NCBI GenBank assembly: GCA_015488785.1
Contig: WFNC01000343.1
Span: forward strand, 1 to 10,018
Direction: 5' to 3'
Length of the DNA stretch: 10,018 bases
Source of the DNA: Flavobacteriales bacterium
GTDB lineage: Bacteria; Bacteroidota; Bacteroidia; Flavobacteriales_D; Parvicellaceae
In this document: one piece after another, positions 1 to 6,417 of the stretch
Numbering within the stretch: the first letter of the stretch is position 1
Layout of the letters: each line of letters begins with the position of its first letter
Notes under the pieces: model-generated
Told to the model about the DNA's origin: nothing
Databases searched by the model: none
Seen by the model: only the letters and a program-made list of their open reading frames with translations
Program-made: the position numbers and the translations under genes

Positions 1-1
1 A

Positions 2-826
2 CATATTTACAATGCTTGGGGAAGTAAACCCGAAGAGCAATTTCCAAAGTTGGCTGTAAAAACCATTATAGGAATGGGTTCAACCCCAATGATTACTTGG
101 GAACCTTGGTTCGGTGATTTTGATGCCGAACAATACGATAAGATTCCAAAAGAAATAATGAAAAGAGATAAAAATGGATTAGCAGCTATTTCAAAAGGAT
201 ATTACGATGCTTATATCGAACAATACGCTAAAGACACCAAAGAAATCGGACTCCCTATATTTATTCGATTTGCACACGAAATGAATGATCCATACCGTTA
301 CCCTTGGGGACCTCAAAACAACACCCCCGAAGATTTTGTAGAAGCTTGGCAACACGTACACGATATTTTTGAAAAACAAGGAGCAAATAATGTTGTTTGG
401 GTTTGGTCTCCACATCCATCTTACAAGTATTTCGAAGCCTTTTACCCAGGAGATGAGTATGTAGATTACGTAGGATTAGGAGTTCTTAATTTTGGAACTT
501 CAGCTTCGTGGAGTCAATGGTGGTCTTTTGAAGAACTATTAGGACATGATTATGACAAACTAGCAGCATTCAAAAAACCAATAATGATTGCTGAATTCGG
601 GACACTTAATATTGGAGGTGATAGAGGAGAATGGTTTGCTCAAGCTTTAAAAGATTTACCGACAAAGTATCCACAAATAAAGGCAATTCTATACTTTCAT
701 TATGCCGTTGATGAAACTTTAACAAACAAAAAAATTAGTTGGTATTTTATTGAAGATACAGCAGTTCTAGATTCGATAAAAAATACGATAAGCCTTTGGC
801 CAGATTCAGTTAAATTTAAAAAGTAG
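2..826 (+). CDS. Glycoside hydrolase family 26-like (beta-mannanase type), 5'-truncated by window edge
   Basis: The frame is open from base 2 to the TAG at 824-826 (274 residues). A TTG at 50 is in frame but is not a convincing start, because homologous-looking sequence (HIYNAWGSKPEEQFP) precedes it; the true start lies upstream of the window. GH26 enzymes are retaining hydrolases, mostly endo-beta-1,4-mannanases, with two catalytic glutamates on a TIM barrel. Both are visible: the acid/base Glu in IRFAHEMND (codon 278-280), followed by YPWG, and the nucleophile Glu in IMIAEFGT (codon 593-595). ITWEPW near the N-terminus and VVWVWSPHP between the glutamates also fit the family. The protein ends about 75 residues after the nucleophile with no C-terminal sorting domain. 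The signal peptide and any fused domain are not visible, so location and exact substrate (mannan, or another beta-glycan as in GH26 proteins linked to polysaccharide synthases) are unresolved. Family call is strong, substrate weak. Confidence 0.85.
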   Translation, partial: HIYNAWGSKPEEQFPKLAVKTIIGMGSTPMITWEPWFGDFDAEQYDKIPKEIMKRDKNGLAAISKGYYDAYIEQYAKDTKEIGLPIFIRFAHEMNDPYRYPWGPQNNTPEDFVEAWQHVHDIFEKQGANNVVWVWSPHPSYKYFEAFYPGDEYVDYVGLGVLNFGTSASWSQWWSFEELLGHDYDKLAAFKKPIMIAEFGTLNIGGDRGEWFAQALKDLPTKYPQIKAILYFHYAVDETLTNKKISWYFIEDTAVLDSIKNTISLWPDSVKFKK

Positions 827-880
827 TTTAAAGTCGAGGTTTTAAAGTGAAATGGAGTTATTTTAAAATTTGCTACAAGT

Positions 881-1130
881 GTAACAAAAAGATATCGATT
901 GCTATATGCTTTACCAATTTTAAATGAAATTGAAGAGTATTTAAAAACTGAAAAAGAAAATGTATTACTAAAAAGCTCGATTGGTAAAGCTATTAGTTAT
1001 ATGCTCAATATTTTTGATAATTTAAAAGAATACTTCAATGATGGTAGGTTTGAAATAGAAAATAACAATATCGAAAAATGTAATTAGACCTTTAGCTATC
1101 GGTAGAAAAAATTACCTTTTTGCTAGTTGA
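881..1130 (+). pseudogene. IS66-family transposase, C-terminal fragment with a frameshift
   Basis: The translation from 887 (KRYRLLYALPILNEIEEYL, then LLKSSIGKAISYMLN and YFNDGRFEIENNNIEK) matches the conserved C-terminal core of IS66 transposases: the PKSxLGKAIxYxLN segment and DGRxEIDNNxxE, which carries the last catalytic Glu. After the codons for EK the frame hits TAG at 1086. Shifting by one base at 1080 restores the expected continuation VIRPLAIGRKNYLFAS up to a TGA at 1128-1130. An extra T at about 1079 would explain this. The N-terminal zinc-finger and DDE parts and the segment after LFAS are missing, so it is a dead remnant truncated on both sides. The 62-codon reading frame at 899-1087 is only part of it. 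The family call is confident because the motif string is highly characteristic; the left boundary is approximate. Confidence 0.85.
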
Positions 1131-1133
1131 TGA

Positions 1134-1173
1134 ATAAAATTTAGTCATAGCCTTAGCTATGGGTAGATTTTAT
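1134..1173. repeat. 40-nt imperfect hairpin (inverted repeat)
   Basis: ATAAAAT (1134-1140) pairs with ATTTTAT (1167-1173), and CATAGC (1146-1151) pairs with GCTATG (1156-1161) around a CTTA loop. The bases between the two stems pair partly, including wobbles, with one G-G mismatch. It lies directly after the IS66 fragment. There is no long T tract after it on the plus strand, so a terminator role is not clear. It may be the end of another small element or debris from the IS66 copy. Confidence 0.55.
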
Positions 1174-1277
1174 GAAGATAAATAGTGAAAAAAGAAACGA
1201 TTTATTTAGCTTATTTTGATGTTCATTTGGTATTACCCCTCACACTTGGCTATGTGACGTTTTAAATAGAATACCTA

Positions 1278-1500
1278 GGGTTACTGAAAAAGTCTAAAAA
1301 GTATATCATATGAGGCGACAAAGCGAAGCTGTATGCATATACTGCGAGTTGCAGGCAACGAAATAGGGTGTGCTTTTTAGGCTAATGACTACTCAACTGC
1401 ACTAAAATTCTTAGTATAATAAAGAAAACCTTGCATTTTAAAGTCTAAAAAGCTACTAAAACAGCAGTATTACTGATCTCGAGTGTTTTTCAGTGAACCC
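1278..1500. mobile_element. 223-bp relic with terminal inverted repeats related to the IS at 8447 (MITE-like or internally deleted copy)
   Basis: The left end GGGTTACTGAAAAAGT (1278-1293) and the right end TTTTTCAGTGAACCC (1486-1500) are inverted repeats of each other, apart from one missing C at the left. Both match the end of the insertion sequence at 8447 (GGGTTCACTGAAAAAGT). Dinucleotide TA borders each side (1276-1277 and 1501-1502), a possible target-site duplication; the copy at 8447 is also preceded by TA. Bases about 1399-1440 resemble the leader just upstream of the transposase start at 8566: both begin GCACTAA, then ATTCTTA or TTTCTTA, and reach TTGCATT. No transposase coding remains. 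The interior also has a 12-bp direct repeat, AAGTCTAAAAAG, at 1290-1301 and 1441-1452, and a GTTGC/GCAAC palindrome. It is best read as a non-autonomous, internally deleted derivative of the same IS family. The leader similarity is in AT-rich DNA and is less certain than the ends. Confidence 0.7.
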
Positions 1501-1613
1501 TAACTCATAAAGCAAATAGACTTCACTAATTATTACCTCAAAATTGGAAACCGCTAGAACAAGAGGTGTAGTTTACCGCACGCTTACGATGAAATGATTA
1601 AAAAACAAATCAT

Positions 1614-1653
1614 AAAAAAAGCCAAATAAACGTTTATCGTTTAGTTGGCTTTT
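1614..1653 (-). terminator. Intrinsic terminator of the RhlE-type helicase gene
   Basis: Stem arms 1620-1632 (AGCCAAATAAACG) and 1638-1650 (CGTTTAGTTGGCT) form 13 positions with one internal mismatch and a 5-nt TTTAT loop. Read on the minus strand, the hairpin is followed by a run of seven U (A tract 1614-1620 on the plus strand) and lies about 25 nt past the helicase stop codon. A shorter TTTT follows on the plus strand, so weak bidirectional activity is possible, but no plus-strand gene leads into it. Confidence 0.85.
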
Positions 1654-1674
1654 AACTTTAGTAAATATTAAATA

Positions 1675-2934
1675 TCAATATCTTCTTCTTTTATTGTTCG
1701 AGCTTTTTCCGTTTCGGCTACTATTTCCTTTCGGTCTGCTGCTATTATTTCTACCTCCTCGTCCTTTTCGCATTGGGTTTGGATCTTCTGCTGGGATAGA
1801 CGGATCGACTTCAAAACCTTCGATTTCTCTGCTGTCTATTTTTATTCCAACTAATTTTTCGATTCCTCTTAAGTAATCGTTTTCATCTACACAAACTAAA
1901 GATAAAGCTTCTCCTTTTGCTCCAGCTCTTCCTGTTCTTCCTATTCTATGAACGTAATCTTCTGCTATATTAGGCAATTCATAATTGACAACGTGTGGCA
2001 ACAATGGAATATCTAACCCTCTTGCAGCAATGTCGGTAGCTACTAATACTCTAATGTTGTTGTCTTTAAATCCTTTTAAAGCTTTTGTTCTAGCTCCTTG
2101 GGTTTTGTTTCCGTGAATGGCTGCTGCCGAAATATTTTTTGATTCTAGTTTTTTACACAAGCGATTTGCTCCGTGTTTGGTTCTTGTAAATACCAAAACT
2201 TGACTCCATTTTCCTTCCGAAATAAGTTTGATTAATAAATCAGTCTTACGAACTTTATCTACGCGTACTACTTTTTGAGTTATTTTATCTACCGTTGTGT
2301 TTTCTGGAGCAGCTTCTACCAAAACTGGATTGTCCATAAATCCTGCCGCTAATTGTTTTATACTTTTAGAAAAAGTAGCAGAGAACAATAAGTTTTGACG
2401 TTTTTTAGGCAATAAGTTCATTACTTTTTGAATGTCTCTTAAGAATCCCATATCTAACATACGGTCTGCCTCGTCCAATACTAAAATATCTACTTGCGCT
2501 AATGATAAAGCTCTTTGTTGTTCTAAATCCAATAATCGACCTGGAGTTGCAACGAGTATATCTACTCCTGATTTTAGTTTTCTTTTTTGAGGGTTTTGAT
2601 TCACTCCTCCAAATATAACTGTAGATTCTATATTAAGATTAATACTATATTCTTTTACGTTTTCTAATATTTGAGCCGCCAACTCTCTGGTTGGAGTTAA
2701 GATTAACGCCTTAATTGGTCGTTTTCCTTTACTTTGGTTTTTTGATAATAGCTCTAAAATAGGTAAAGTAAATCCTGCTGTTTTTCCTGTTCCTGTTTGA
2801 GCTGAAGCTAATACGTCTTTTCCTTTTAATACTAATGGAATTGCTTTTTCTTGTATTACTGAAGGTTTTTTATATCCTTTTGTTTCTATAGCTTTTAATA
2901 TAGGACTTGATAGTCCTAATGATTCGAATGTCAT
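1675..2934 (-). CDS. rhlE: DEAD-box ATP-dependent RNA helicase, RhlE type
   Basis: This 419-residue protein unwinds short RNA duplexes and remodels RNA-protein complexes in the cytoplasm, typically in ribosome assembly or RNA turnover. All helicase motifs are present in order: Q motif GYKKPSVIQ (20-28), motif I AQTGTGKT (45-52), Ia PTREL (81-85), Ib TPGR (130-133), II DEAD (154-157), III SAT (185-187), IV LVFT (247-250), V ATDIAARGLDIP (299-310) and VI HRIGRTGRAG (329-338). The N-terminus MTFESLGLSSPIL and ASAQTGTGKTAGFTLP closely resemble E. coli RhlE, supporting the subfamily. After about residue 385 comes a low-complexity basic tail rich in Arg, Lys, Gly, Ser and Asn, ending KRRRY, a likely RNA-binding extension. 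The ATG at 2934 sits at the usual distance from the Q motif. The gene appears monocistronic: its own promoter-like box lies upstream and a strong terminator downstream. Such helicases are often cold-induced; nothing here shows that directly. Confidence 0.95.
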   Translation of the reverse strand: MTFESLGLSSPILKAIETKGYKKPSVIQEKAIPLVLKGKDVLASAQTGTGKTAGFTLPILELLSKNQSKGKRPIKALILTPTRELAAQILENVKEYSINLNIESTVIFGGVNQNPQKRKLKSGVDILVATPGRLLDLEQQRALSLAQVDILVLDEADRMLDMGFLRDIQKVMNLLPKKRQNLLFSATFSKSIKQLAAGFMDNPVLVEAAPENTTVDKITQKVVRVDKVRKTDLLIKLISEGKWSQVLVFTRTKHGANRLCKKLESKNISAAAIHGNKTQGARTKALKGFKDNNIRVLVATDIAARGLDIPLLPHVVNYELPNIAEDYVHRIGRTGRAGAKGEALSLVCVDENDYLRGIEKLVGIKIDSREIEGFEVDPSIPAEDPNPMRKGRGGRNNSSRPKGNSSRNGKSSNNKRRRY

Positions 2935-2987
2935 AATTCTGTTTATTGTTTATATATATATTTTTGGGGTGTCTTATTTTTGAATTG

Positions 2988-2995
2988 CAAATATA
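2988..2995 (-). promoter_or_regulatory. Candidate -7 promoter element for the helicase gene
   Basis: On the minus strand this reads TATATTTG, a full match to the Bacteroidota -7 consensus TAnnTTTG, about 54 nt upstream of the helicase ATG. I see no TTG at the expected -33 distance, so the call rests on one box. Confidence 0.4.
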
Positions 2996-3063
2996 GCCAA
3001 ATTAATAAGCTTTTGGTTGTTCTTGTCGTAAACGATTGATTTTATGGACTTAATTGTTTTTTT

Positions 3064-3135
3064 GCGTTAGGGGTAGAAGCGGCATCCTTTTTTGTTTTTC
3101 ACAAAAAAGATATAGCGGATGACCCGCTCGAACGC
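3064..3135 (+). repeat. 72-bp hairpin element, copy 1
   Basis: The element begins GCGTT and ends AACGC. Nested complementary arms are GCGTT/AACGC, GCGG/CCGC, CATCC/GGATG and a central CTTTTTTGT/ACAAAAAAG hairpin, with small bulges between. It is identical to the reverse complement of 5335-5406 at 70 of 72 positions; both differences are transitions. It lies between the stop codon of the OmpA-like gene and the promoter region of the helicase gene. Such a compact, conserved, folded intergenic element suggests a dispersed REP-like family. It could also act as a terminator or mRNA-stabilising hairpin at the 3' end of the OmpA-like transcript. Confidence 0.8.
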
Positions 3136-3168
3136 CCAAGAAATTATTTATGATTTAATTACACTAAG

Positions 3169-5208
3169 TTATAGAATCTTAAAATCTGTCCTTCTGTTTT
3201 TGGCTCTATTTTCGGGAGAGTTATTAGGTACTTTAGGTTGTGTTTCTCCATAGCCTTTAAATTTCATTCGTTTAAGTTTTAGTCCTTTCTCGGCTAAATA
3301 TTCCATTACCGAGTAGGCTCTATCTTGCGATAATGCTAAGTTTGACGCATCGTTTCCTAAGTCATCGGTATGTCCTTGTATTTCTATTTTGAGGTTGTCA
3401 TTTTCGAGTAACCAATCGGCAAAACCATCTAAAACAAGCTTAGAATCTTCCGATATTTTAGCCGAATTTGTAGCGTATTGAATATTGTTTAAGGTGTAAG
3501 TTCCTCCTTTTTTAATCGCTTTAATTTCTAAAGACTGATTTTTAACAAAGGTATTTTTAGTCGTGTTGGGTTCGTTTTTGATTAATTTAGATTCGAAGGC
3601 TTTTCCTTTTTGTTTTATTTGCATCAATACATCTTCCTTTTTCTTTCCCATGTTTACAACCGTTACGTAGTTCCCTTCTTTATCAGCATTAAGTTTTGAT
3701 TTTTTTGACGATCCGTCTTTATATCTAAATTCTACTTCTGTATCTTTCAAATCTTCAAGGTTATCTGCGTCAACTTTTCCCTTTATTAGTTTCACTTCGT
3801 CTGGTCTAGCTTTTAGTGGCATGGTAAACGAGAAAATATCTTTTCCTCCCACGCCTTCTTTTGATCGGGTAGAGGAGAAGTAGGCTTTTTTTCCGTCGGT
3901 ACTGACTATTATACCGTCTTCATCGGCTTTTGTATTTATCGGATAACCAATATTGTTGGGTTTGCTCCATTTTTTTGTAGTTTCATTAAATCGTGTGTAA
4001 AATAAATCTAAACCTCCTGCACCAAGTCTGCTTTGAGAACATTCTGATACAAAATATAATGTTTTACTGTCGGTATGAATAAATGGAACTTTATCAGCTC
4101 CAGCCGTGTTGACAGGTCTTCCCATATTTTGAGCAGGACTCCAAGATCCGTCTGCTTGTCTTTCTGAAAAATAAATATCTGTTTTTCCCATTCCTCCTGG
4201 TCTTGCCGAGGCAAAATATAAGGTTTGTCCATCTGCCGATAGTGATGGTTGTGCTTCCCAAGTTTTGGACCCATTGATGGCATTTCCAAGGTTTTTTAAT
4301 TCTGACCAAACGTATTTTTTCTTTCCTTTTATTTCTACAATATCGTATTGCGTTACAAATATATCACAGTTAAAATAGTTCGCTTCTTTTTCGCAAGAAC
4401 AAATGTAAAGTTCCTTATTGTCTAACGAAAGCGTAGCTCCTCCATAGCGAGGTCCTACATTGAAAGGTGGCGGCATTTTGGTTCCATTGTCAAAGTTGGT
4501 GTAAGCATCGTTCCTTTTACTTTCTGTAAATTCTTGTATTTTCTGCGTAATAATATCTCCTTTTGCTTTGTATTCGTATTCTCTGGTATAGTACATCAAC
4601 TCATTGTCGGGCGAAATCATTGGTAAAAACTCGTGTTTTCCTGCCGAAGAAACATTTTGAACAACTACTGGATTAAAGGCTACTGGTTTTTTATAAAAGT
4701 TACAATAATAATCGATTTCAGGCATTATCGTTTCTACATCTTCTAGTTGTTTGGGGTATTTTCGGCTCAGTTTTGTATCATCGTCTGATGGGAAATCCAA
4801 AAATTGCTGAAAAGTAGCGTAAGCTTTACAATCGTTTTTTTGTTTATAATAAATTAAACCTAATTGATAATAGACGTCTGCATGATATTCTGGGCAAACG
4901 GTCAAAATCATTTTATAATATTTTTCTGGAATAGAGTAATCTCCACTCGATTTGGCTCTAGGAAAAGTCATTTTTGCAATCTCCCACATGATCGCCGCAT
5001 TGTCTTCGTATTCGGCAAGTAAATCTTTGTACATGCGCATACGTTCTTTGTAATCGTACTTTTTGGTGTCATGGGCTTTATCCCATTTTTTTACTGCTGA
5101 TTTTTCGGTTGGAGGAATGCAATTTGGATCTATTTCTTCGTCTTCATCTTGTGCAAACGTAGCAAAAGAGGTTAGTAAAAATAAAAGTAAGTATATATAA
5201 TGTTTCAT
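3169..5208 (-). CDS. OmpA-family envelope protein with TPR, PD40 propeller and CRD-like domains (PorE-like architecture)
   Basis: I chose the ATG at 5208 (679 residues) because it gives a clean signal peptide: MKH, a hydrophobic run of about 13 residues, then FATFAQ at residues 15-20. A start at 5253 would put 15 polar residues in front. There is no lipobox Cys, so the protein is probably periplasmic or outer-membrane attached by its C-terminus. Order of parts: TPR-like helices (about 50-140); PD40/WD40-like propeller strands such as PMISPDNELMYYT (196), PSLSADGQTLYFASAR (321), FIHTDSKTLYFVSE (376) and VSTDGKKAYFSSTR (435); a CRD-like beta domain (about 474-545); and an OmpA C-terminal domain (about 570-679). 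The last carries GHTDDLG, LSQDRA and NRRTDF; Asp615 and Arg630 have the 15-residue spacing of the diaminopimelate-binding pair known from Acinetobacter OmpA, so peptidoglycan binding is likely. PorE of the type IX secretion system has the same domain order but is a lipoprotein, and flavobacteria carry several paralogues, so a secretion role is not established. The gene stands alone, flanked by two inverted 72-bp hairpins. Confidence 0.88.
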   Translation of the reverse strand: MKHYIYLLLFLLTSFATFAQDEDEEIDPNCIPPTEKSAVKKWDKAHDTKKYDYKERMRMYKDLLAEYEDNAAIMWEIAKMTFPRAKSSGDYSIPEKYYKMILTVCPEYHADVYYQLGLIYYKQKNDCKAYATFQQFLDFPSDDDTKLSRKYPKQLEDVETIMPEIDYYCNFYKKPVAFNPVVVQNVSSAGKHEFLPMISPDNELMYYTREYEYKAKGDIITQKIQEFTESKRNDAYTNFDNGTKMPPPFNVGPRYGGATLSLDNKELYICSCEKEANYFNCDIFVTQYDIVEIKGKKKYVWSELKNLGNAINGSKTWEAQPSLSADGQTLYFASARPGGMGKTDIYFSERQADGSWSPAQNMGRPVNTAGADKVPFIHTDSKTLYFVSECSQSRLGAGGLDLFYTRFNETTKKWSKPNNIGYPINTKADEDGIIVSTDGKKAYFSSTRSKEGVGGKDIFSFTMPLKARPDEVKLIKGKVDADNLEDLKDTEVEFRYKDGSSKKSKLNADKEGNYVTVVNMGKKKEDVLMQIKQKGKAFESKLIKNEPNTTKNTFVKNQSLEIKAIKKGGTYTLNNIQYATNSAKISEDSKLVLDGFADWLLENDNLKIEIQGHTDDLGNDASNLALSQDRAYSVMEYLAEKGLKLKRMKFKGYGETQPKVPNNSPENRAKNRRTDFKIL

Positions 5209-5316
5209 TGTTTTCTTTCTGTTCGTTAATTGTAAATGAGACACTTTAAGCATAAATTTTCATTCATAATTAAATAAAGTGTTATCATTTAAGTCATTTG
5301 AATTCAAATTCTGTTC

Positions 5317-5324
5317 CAAAGTTA
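5317..5324 (-). promoter_or_regulatory. Candidate -7 promoter element for the OmpA-like gene
   Basis: The minus strand reads TAACTTTG, matching TAnnTTTG, and would give a 5' leader of roughly 100 nt before the ATG at 5208. The -33 region would fall within or next to the 72-bp hairpin at 5335-5406, where no TTG is evident at the right distance. If this promoter is real, the hairpin element supplies part of the upstream promoter DNA. Confidence 0.35.
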
Positions 5325-5334
5325 TTTTTTTGGG

Positions 5335-5406
5335 GCGTTCGAGCGGGTCATCCACTATATCTTTTTTGTGAAAAACAAAAAAGGATGCCGTTTCTACCCC
5401 TAACGC
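5335..5406 (-). repeat. 72-bp hairpin element, copy 2 (inverted relative to copy 1)
   Basis: The reverse complement of this stretch matches 3064-3135 at 70 of 72 positions. The substitutions are G to A next to the GCGG arm, which removes one base pair, and C to T in the internal bulge; they do not compensate each other. It lies in the 262-bp gap between purC and the OmpA-like gene, downstream of the purC stop codon on the minus strand. It could end purC transcription through its hairpin, but in that direction it is not followed by a U tract. Confidence 0.8.
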
Positions 5407-5470
5407 AATTAAAGAGATGAAAATAACCCAAAAATAGAAAAGCTTCTTGGTTTGCTTAAATTAATGGATC

Positions 5471-6415
5471 TTATTTTGTCAAATACTCAGTTACATTTTT
5501 TTCAATTCGAGCTAAGACATTGTCAGAAGTGTCTTTTATAAATGTCTCACCAGAAACCTGTTCAAACAATTCTATATATCTGTTTGATACAGAGCGAACA
5601 AACTCATCTGTCATTTCTGGTATTCGTTGTCCTTCTTTTCCTTGAAAACCGTTTTCCATTAGCCATTCTCTTACAAATTCTTTCGATAATTGTTTTTGAG
5701 GAGCGTCATTATTCAAACGATCTTCATACCCTTCAGCATAAAAATAGCGTGAGGAATCAGGAGTATGAATTTCATCGATTAAATATATTTCTCCTTCTTT
5801 TTTTCCAAATTCATATTTTGTATCTACTAAAATTAAACCCTGTTTAGCAGCCATTTCGGTACCTCTAGCAAAAATTTCTCTTGTGTATTTTTCTAACAAT
5901 AAATAGTCTTCTTCACTTACTATTCCTTGTTTTAAAATTTCTTCTCTAGAAATATCTTCGTCATGTTCTCCAAAGTCCGCTTTTGTAGAAGGAGTAATAA
6001 TTGGTTCTGGAAATTTTTGATGTTCTTTCATTCCATCGGGCATAGAAACTCCACAAAGTATTCTCTCTCCCGATTTGTACGTTCTCCAAGCATGTCCAGT
6101 TAAGTAAGCTCTAATTACCATTTCTACTTTGAACGGTTCACAATAATGGCCAACCGTTACATTTGCATCAGGAACAGCAATTACCCAATTTTGAACAATA
6201 TCTTCTGTAGCTTTCAAAAACTTAGCTGCTAATTGATTTAAAACTTGTCCTTTGTAAGGTATTCCTTTTGGCAAAACAACATCAAATGCAGAAATTCGAT
6301 CGCTTACACACATGACTAATTTATCATTATTTATATTGTAAACATCTCTAACTTTTCCTTCATACAAACTTACTTGATTGGGAAATTTAAATGCTGTTTT
6401 TGTTATTGCTTCCAT
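5471..6415 (-). CDS. purC: SAICAR synthetase (phosphoribosylaminoimidazole-succinocarboxamide synthase)
   Basis: This enzyme joins CAIR and L-aspartate using ATP to make SAICAR, a late step of de novo purine synthesis in the cytoplasm. Family signatures are all present: YEGKVRDVY (residues 18-26, nucleotide-binding loop), SDRISAFD (38-45), IRAYLTGHAW (101-110), PIITPSTKA (138-146), LVDTKYEFG (196-204) and LIDEIHTPDSSRYF (212-225). At 314 residues it is the long form, close to yeast Ade1 (about 306) rather than the roughly 237-residue E. coli enzyme, with a C-terminal extension ending in EYLTK. The ATG at 6415 follows the phoH stop after only 2 nt, so the two genes almost certainly share a transcript and may be translationally coupled. 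No Shine-Dalgarno sequence is visible, which is normal for Bacteroidota. No key residue appears to be missing. Confidence 0.97.
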   Translation of the reverse strand: MEAITKTAFKFPNQVSLYEGKVRDVYNINNDKLVMCVSDRISAFDVVLPKGIPYKGQVLNQLAAKFLKATEDIVQNWVIAVPDANVTVGHYCEPFKVEMVIRAYLTGHAWRTYKSGERILCGVSMPDGMKEHQKFPEPIITPSTKADFGEHDEDISREEILKQGIVSEEDYLLLEKYTREIFARGTEMAAKQGLILVDTKYEFGKKEGEIYLIDEIHTPDSSRYFYAEGYEDRLNNDAPQKQLSKEFVREWLMENGFQGKEGQRIPEMTDEFVRSVSNRYIELFEQVSGETFIKDTSDNVLARIEKNVTEYLTK

Positions 6416-6417
6416 GT

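Larger units (their letters stand above)
827..1674. other. Gene-free stretch made of mobile-element debris
   Basis: No intact gene is visible between the GH26 stop and the helicase stop. Identified content: an IS66 transposase fragment (about 881-1130), a 40-nt hairpin (1134-1173), an inverted-repeat-bounded relic (1278-1500) and the helicase terminator (1614-1653). The stretches 1174-1277 and 1501-1613 hold only short reading frames that I do not recognise. The segment reads as an accumulation site for insertions next to the GH26 gene. Confidence 0.7.

Noticed and set aside
50..52. TTG at 50 as the start of the GH26 gene
   Set aside because: The frame is open back to base 2 with plausible GH26 sequence, so this is an internal codon of a gene cut by the window edge.
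899..1087. 62-residue standalone gene
   Set aside because: It is the middle of an IS66 transposase fragment, whose motif continues in another frame after 1080.
1501..1613. Possible transposase remnant between the relic and the terminator
   Set aside because: Short translations on either strand show no motif I can recognise, so no call is made.
3064..3135. CRISPR-like or tandem repeat array
   Set aside because: Only two copies occur in the window, in inverted orientation and 2.2 kb apart, with no spacers or cas genes.
4008..4309. Overlapping minus-strand frames of 93 and 71 codons inside the OmpA-like gene
   Set aside because: They are alternative frames of the propeller-coding region; the main frame carries all domain motifs.
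5209..5253. 15-residue N-terminal extension of the OmpA-like protein (ATG at 5253)
   Set aside because: It would place polar residues ahead of a standard signal peptide; the ATG at 5208 fits secretion better.
5542..5847. Plus-strand 101-codon frame opposite purC
   Set aside because: It is antisense to a highly conserved enzyme gene, with low-complexity Leu/Phe-rich translation typical of shadow frames in AT-rich DNA.
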